Assembly (NCBI RefSeq): GCF_900095305.1
Contig: NZ_FMDO01000028.1
Span: 89,679-153,678 of the forward strand
Direction: 5' to 3'
Origin: Proteiniborus sp. DW1
GTDB lineage: Bacteria; Bacillota; Clostridia; Tissierellales; Proteiniboraceae
DNA: 64,000 nt
The notes beneath the pieces are model-generated. The model was not told where the DNA came from. It saw only the letters and a list, made by a program, of their open reading frames with translations, and did no database searches. Both the position numbers and the translations under genes were made by a program. Numbering within the stretch: the stretch's first letter is position 1; the number at the start of each line of letters is the position of its first letter. Of this stretch, positions 60,802-64,000 are shown piece after piece.

Positions 60802-62175
60802 GTGATTAAAAAGAATGATATATTAGAAGTTTATATAGACGAAGTAGAGTTTCCGAGCAAAGGAATAGCAAAAGTAGGAGATAATAATATACTTATCAAG
60901 AATGCTATAAAAGGCCAAAAAGTCAAAATAAGAATTACAAAGAAAAGAAAGGATAAAATTGAAGGAAAGATATTAGAAGTTTTAGAAAGAGCACCTATGG
61001 AAAAAGAACCATTTTGTAAGCATTTTGGCATATGTGGAGGATGTTCATATCAGACAATTTCATATAATGACCAGCTAAATATGAAGAGCGATCAAGTATT
61101 AAAGCTATTAAAGGATGCAGAGATTGGTGATTTTGAATATCTAGGAATCGAACCAAGTCCCATAGAATACGACTATAGAAATAAAATGGAGTTTACTTTT
61201 GGTGATGTGGAAAAGGGCGGAGAGTTAACTCTTGGTATGCATCAAAAAGGCAAGTTTTATGAGATAGTTACAGTAGACGGCTGTAAGATAGTGGATGAAG
61301 ATTTTATAAAAGTACTGACCAATATTCTAGGCTATTTCAAAGAAAAAGGTGTAGCACTATATAATAAAAGGAGCCATGAAGGTGTACTTAGACATTTAGT
61401 AGTTAGAAAGGCTATGAAGACAGGAGAGCTTCTGATTAATTTAGTGACTTCATCACAACAACAGTTAAATCTTAATGAACTTATCGAGAGGCTTAAAGGA
61501 ATTGATTTTCAGGGAGAGCTTGTAGGCTTCTTACACACTATAAATGACAATCTTTCGGATACAGTTCAAAGCGATGAGACAAGGGTATTGTTCGGAAGGG
61601 ATTATATAATAGAAGAAATCCTAGGACTTAGATTTAAAATATCAGCATTTTCATTTTTCCAAACTAATACTTTAGGGGCAGAAAAGCTATATTCCATAGT
61701 TAGAGACTTTGCAGGAGATAAAAAAGATAAGCTTATATATGATCTATATTGTGGAACTGGTACAATAGCTCAAATCATGGCAGCTGTAGCTAGTAAAGTC
61801 ATAGGTATAGAGATAGTAGAAGAAGCAGTAGAAGCAGCAAAGGAAAATGCAAAGCTAAATGGACTGGACAACTGCCACTTCATAGCAGGAGACGTAATGG
61901 AAAAGGTATCAGAGCTCAAAGAACAGCCTGACCTAATAATCCTTGACCCACCAAGAGATGGCATTCATCCAAAGGCTATACACAAAATAATAGACTTTGA
62001 ACCAGAAGAATTCATCTATGTATCATGTAACCCAAGGTCTTTAGCGAGAGATTTGCCTATCTTTGAGGAAAGAGGGTATAAGGTAGAGAAGGTTAAATGT
62101 ATGGATATGTTTCCGCATACGCCGCACGTTGAGGCAGCAATTCTGATGACATATTGTGGTTCTGGGAAGGAATAA
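60802..62175 (+). CDS. rlmD: 23S rRNA uracil-5-methyltransferase, RlmD/RumA family
   Basis: The enzyme makes 5-methyluridine in 23S rRNA with SAM. The 457-residue protein has an N-terminal TRAM domain (VEFPSKGIAKVGDNNILIKNAIKGQ without gaps of note), an iron-sulfur cysteine set (CKHFGICGGC plus a later Cys), a central domain, the SAM motif LIYDLYCGTGTIAQIMA, the LDPPRDGIHP loop and catalytic Cys in FIYVSCNPRSLARDL. Gram-positive members of this group may methylate U747, U1939 or both, so the exact target is open. AGGAGG precedes the GTG start. Confidence 0.9.
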   Translation: MIKKNDILEVYIDEVEFPSKGIAKVGDNNILIKNAIKGQKVKIRITKKRKDKIEGKILEVLERAPMEKEPFCKHFGICGGCSYQTISYNDQLNMKSDQVLKLLKDAEIGDFEYLGIEPSPIEYDYRNKMEFTFGDVEKGGELTLGMHQKGKFYEIVTVDGCKIVDEDFIKVLTNILGYFKEKGVALYNKRSHEGVLRHLVVRKAMKTGELLINLVTSSQQQLNLNELIERLKGIDFQGELVGFLHTINDNLSDTVQSDETRVLFGRDYIIEEILGLRFKISAFSFFQTNTLGAEKLYSIVRDFAGDKKDKLIYDLYCGTGTIAQIMAAVASKVIGIEIVEEAVEAAKENAKLNGLDNCHFIAGDVMEKVSELKEQPDLIILDPPRDGIHPKAIHKIIDFEPEEFIYVSCNPRSLARDLPIFEERGYKVEKVKCMDMFPHTPHVEAAILMTYCGSGKE

Positions 62176-62228
62176 GAGACTTTGACCACAACATATAGTG
62201 GTTTGAGGATGAAATTTGGGTCAAAAAT

Positions 62229-62250
62229 TGGTGTAAAAACACCCTTTTTT
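62229..62250 (+). terminator. Terminator nested in a larger hairpin after rlmD
   Basis: GGTGT-AAAA-ACACC followed by CTTTTTT forms a compact terminator. GGGTCAAAAA before it (62218) and TTTTTTGACCC after it (62245-62255) would close a larger stem around it. Confidence 0.8.
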
Positions 62251-62373
62251 GACCCCTTAAAATGGGCCATTTGACAGATGACATTGGATAATTAGAGATA
62301 TAGGAAGAGTAAATGGTTAATTTTGGTTGATATTATGGTATGTGAAATATATACTAGAGGTGAAGATTTGTAG

Positions 62374-62391
62374 TATTATGTGCAACTAATA
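62374..62391 (+). repeat. Left copy of an 18-bp direct repeat around two acetyltransferase-like genes
   Basis: TATTATGTGCAACTAATA is identical to 63904-63921, in the same orientation and 1,530 bases apart. The two copies enclose exactly the two genes 62438-63292 and 63371-63874. They could be duplicated borders of an inserted segment. Confidence 0.7.
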
Positions 62392-62437
62392 GGTATTAAA
62401 TAAAAATTAAGAATTAATTTCAAAGGGGGTACAGACT

Positions 62438-63292
62438 ATGATAAAAACAGTTAGCAAATTAGATGAAGTGATGGATTTTGCATGGGAGTTAAGTCAAGAT
62501 GATTTATATGCAAGTTATCATAGGTTAAGTTCAATAGAAATGGTTAAGGAATATATTGACAGGGCTATAGTTTCAGAGTTTGAAAGAATAGTAGCTTGTT
62601 ATCGTCAGGATGTATTATGTGGAGTTTGTATATACTTTTGGGAATTCGACGAAAAATATGCACAAACAACAATGTTCTTAATAAAAGAAAATTATGATGA
62701 GATTGCAGATGAACTTATTGCTTATATAGGTGAGCAATTACCTGGACATGAATTATTCATAGGTGTACCTTTTTCTAATACCAATGCTAATAAATATTTC
62801 AAGAAAAGAAATTTTAGATGCACCGACTCTTTAATAGATACTAGATTATATAATTTACAATCACATATAAATCCTAAACATGATTTGGTAGAAAAGATTA
62901 CTAAGGAAAATTTTAAAGAATATGAAATGTTTCATGACAAATATGCGATTCCTTTAGGAATGTATTATAATAGCAAGAATTTAGAAAAAGAAATAGAAAG
63001 ATTTCGAGTATTTGTTTTTAAAGAAAACGAAGTGATTCATGCAAGCATTTTCGTTAAAACAGTTGAAGAAAGCGCAGAAATTTTTGGTTTGTTTATTGAT
63101 GATGAATATAAAGATAAAAATATTGAAAGCATTTTAATTGATGAAGTATTGATGCAATTATATAGCGAGTTTGGCACATTAAAGGAAGTCCTATATTTTA
63201 TTGATGAAGATAATACTGAAGAATTAAATTCAGCTTTAGCTGCAGGTTTTAGTATTAATGATACTTATAGATGTTATAGATGTCTACTTTAG
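62438..63292 (+). CDS. Tandem GNAT-like acetyltransferase protein
   Basis: The 284-residue protein looks like two weak GNAT halves. The N-terminal one has CYRQDVLCGVCIYFWEFDE, then LFIGVPFSNTNANKYFKKRNF; the C-terminal one has VFVFKENEVIHASIFVKT, IFGLFIDDEYKDKNIESILID and DEDNTEELNSALAAGF. A clear R/Q-x-x-G-x-G/A loop is not visible in either half, so activity is uncertain. AAGGGGG precedes the ATG. The next gene is another acetyltransferase. Confidence 0.6.
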   Translation: MIKTVSKLDEVMDFAWELSQDDLYASYHRLSSIEMVKEYIDRAIVSEFERIVACYRQDVLCGVCIYFWEFDEKYAQTTMFLIKENYDEIADELIAYIGEQLPGHELFIGVPFSNTNANKYFKKRNFRCTDSLIDTRLYNLQSHINPKHDLVEKITKENFKEYEMFHDKYAIPLGMYYNSKNLEKEIERFRVFVFKENEVIHASIFVKTVEESAEIFGLFIDDEYKDKNIESILIDEVLMQLYSEFGTLKEVLYFIDEDNTEELNSALAAGFSINDTYRCYRCLL

Positions 63293-63370
63293 ATACACAT
63301 TATTTATATTTAACAGTTTATCAGTATATTTATACGAAGCAGGAAATCTATATTTTGGGAGGTAGTCAAA

Positions 63371-63874
63371 ATGCCAATTTTAGATATAAAACAACCAGAA
63401 TATATAATTGTAAGCGATGATATTCGGTTACGCAAATTTGATAATAATTTTGAGTTTGCTCTTGAATGGTATCAAGATGAAGAAATGCTAATGCTGGTAG
63501 ATGGAGAGAATGAACCATATGATATGGAAAGATTGTGCAAAATGTATTCCTATCTGAATGAATATGGTGAATTGTATTTTAATGAGGTACAAGATGGTGA
63601 TAAATATATCCCGATAGGTGATGTGACATTTTCAAGCAAAGATATGCCTATTGTTATCGGTGTTGAGTCTTATCGTGGTCAAGGGATTGGTAATAAAGTT
63701 GTTACGGCACTCGTTGAACGCGGAAAACAACTAGAATATAGTTGTCTTATGGTTAATGAAATATATAAATATAATATTGGGTCACAAAAATTGTTTGAGG
63801 GTATTGGATTCCAAAAATATGAAGAAACAGAAGATGGTTATAGATATAAATTAAATCTTATATCAGGAATATAA
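63371..63874 (+). CDS. GNAT family N-acetyltransferase
   Basis: The 167-residue protein has IRLRKFDNNFEFALEWYQDEE at its start, then YIPIGDVTFSSKDMPIVIGVE, the acetyl-CoA loop YRGQGIGNKVVTALVERGKQL and the terminal NIGSQKLFEGIGFQKYEE. The R-G-Q-G-I-G pattern is intact, so it should be active. The substrate is unknown. GGGAGG precedes the ATG, 78 bases after the previous gene. Confidence 0.88.
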   Translation: MPILDIKQPEYIIVSDDIRLRKFDNNFEFALEWYQDEEMLMLVDGENEPYDMERLCKMYSYLNEYGELYFNEVQDGDKYIPIGDVTFSSKDMPIVIGVESYRGQGIGNKVVTALVERGKQLEYSCLMVNEIYKYNIGSQKLFEGIGFQKYEETEDGYRYKLNLISGI

Positions 63875-63903
63875 TAGATTCCCTAGTTAAGACGCAATAT
63901 TTA

Positions 63904-63921
63904 TATTATGTGCAACTAATA
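63904..63921 (+). repeat. Right copy of the 18-bp direct repeat
   Basis: This copy is identical to 62374-62391 and lies 29 bases after the stop of the second acetyltransferase gene. Confidence 0.7.
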
Positions 63922-63956
63922 AGAAAAATACTTAGACAAATTTAAAATGGAAATTA

Positions 63957-63998
63957 TAGATGTATTAGAATATAAAAGATTCTAATACATCTATTTTT
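63957..63998 (+). terminator. Strong terminator at the window end
   Basis: TAGATGTATTAGAAT (63957-63971) pairs perfectly with ATTCTAATACATCTA (63979-63993), 15 pairs, followed by five T. Confidence 0.85.
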
Positions 63999-64000
63999 AT

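Overview
The window is AT-rich DNA from an anaerobic low-GC Gram-positive bacterium, most likely a clostridium of the Tissierella/Clostridia type. The signs are oxygen-independent (CbiD/CbiG) cobalamin synthesis, strong AGGAGG ribosome sites, many TTG and GTG starts, CD3324- and DIP1984-family proteins, and many stem-loop plus T-run terminators. The genus is an inference.

Layout. 1-6.6 kb: the 3' part of an anaerobic cobalamin operon, cbiC(partial)-D-E-T-F-G-H-J, followed by a CGGC-like protein and a cysteine-rich small domain that lies in frame behind its stop codon. 6.6-19.2 kb: an accessory zone with a DUF2971 gene, a Phd/YefM-RelE toxin-antitoxin pair, a chimeric IS30/IS256 transposase remnant, a shrunken IS21-type element, a secreted C39-like peptidase with a partner, remnants of restriction genes (an HsdR-like motif and an orphan mcrC), an internally deleted acetyltransferase, a CBS-GGDEF protein and a lipoprotein. 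19.3-25.4 kb (minus strand): a two-component system, a cell-wall amidase and a MacB/SalXY-type ABC exporter. 25.6-29.7 kb: a chemoreceptor, an M20 amidohydrolase and an acetyltransferase.

30.2-37.1 kb: a seven-gene operon with a ribose/nucleoside-type ABC importer, a PfkB kinase, two tandem ADP-ribosylglycohydrolase-family proteins (the second with altered metal-ligand motifs) and a divergent pseudouridine-phosphate glycosidase homologue. It probably takes up and dismantles a nucleoside-like glycoside whose identity is not obvious. 37.4-49.2 kb: a lipoprotein, a two-component system, and an unusual transporter set in which CUT1 sugar-type permeases, a MalK-type ATPase and a propeller/solute-binding fusion are interleaved with an HlyD-type adaptor and a MacB-like permease; the tail of a dead second malK follows. 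These two operons are the best candidates for undescribed systems.

49.3-52.3 kb: a LysR regulator divergent from an isochorismatase-family hydrolase and an NCS2-type permease. 52.3-64 kb: housekeeping and small accessory genes, including a histidine phosphatase, DIP1984 and CD3324 proteins around a tRNA-like RNA candidate, acetyltransferases, a methyltransferase, a DUF4342 protein with a two-component system whose response regulator is frameshifted, an XRE regulator with a three-copy operator-like array, rlmD, and two acetyltransferase-like genes bracketed by an 18-bp direct repeat.

All calls come from reading the sequence and translations. No database search was run.
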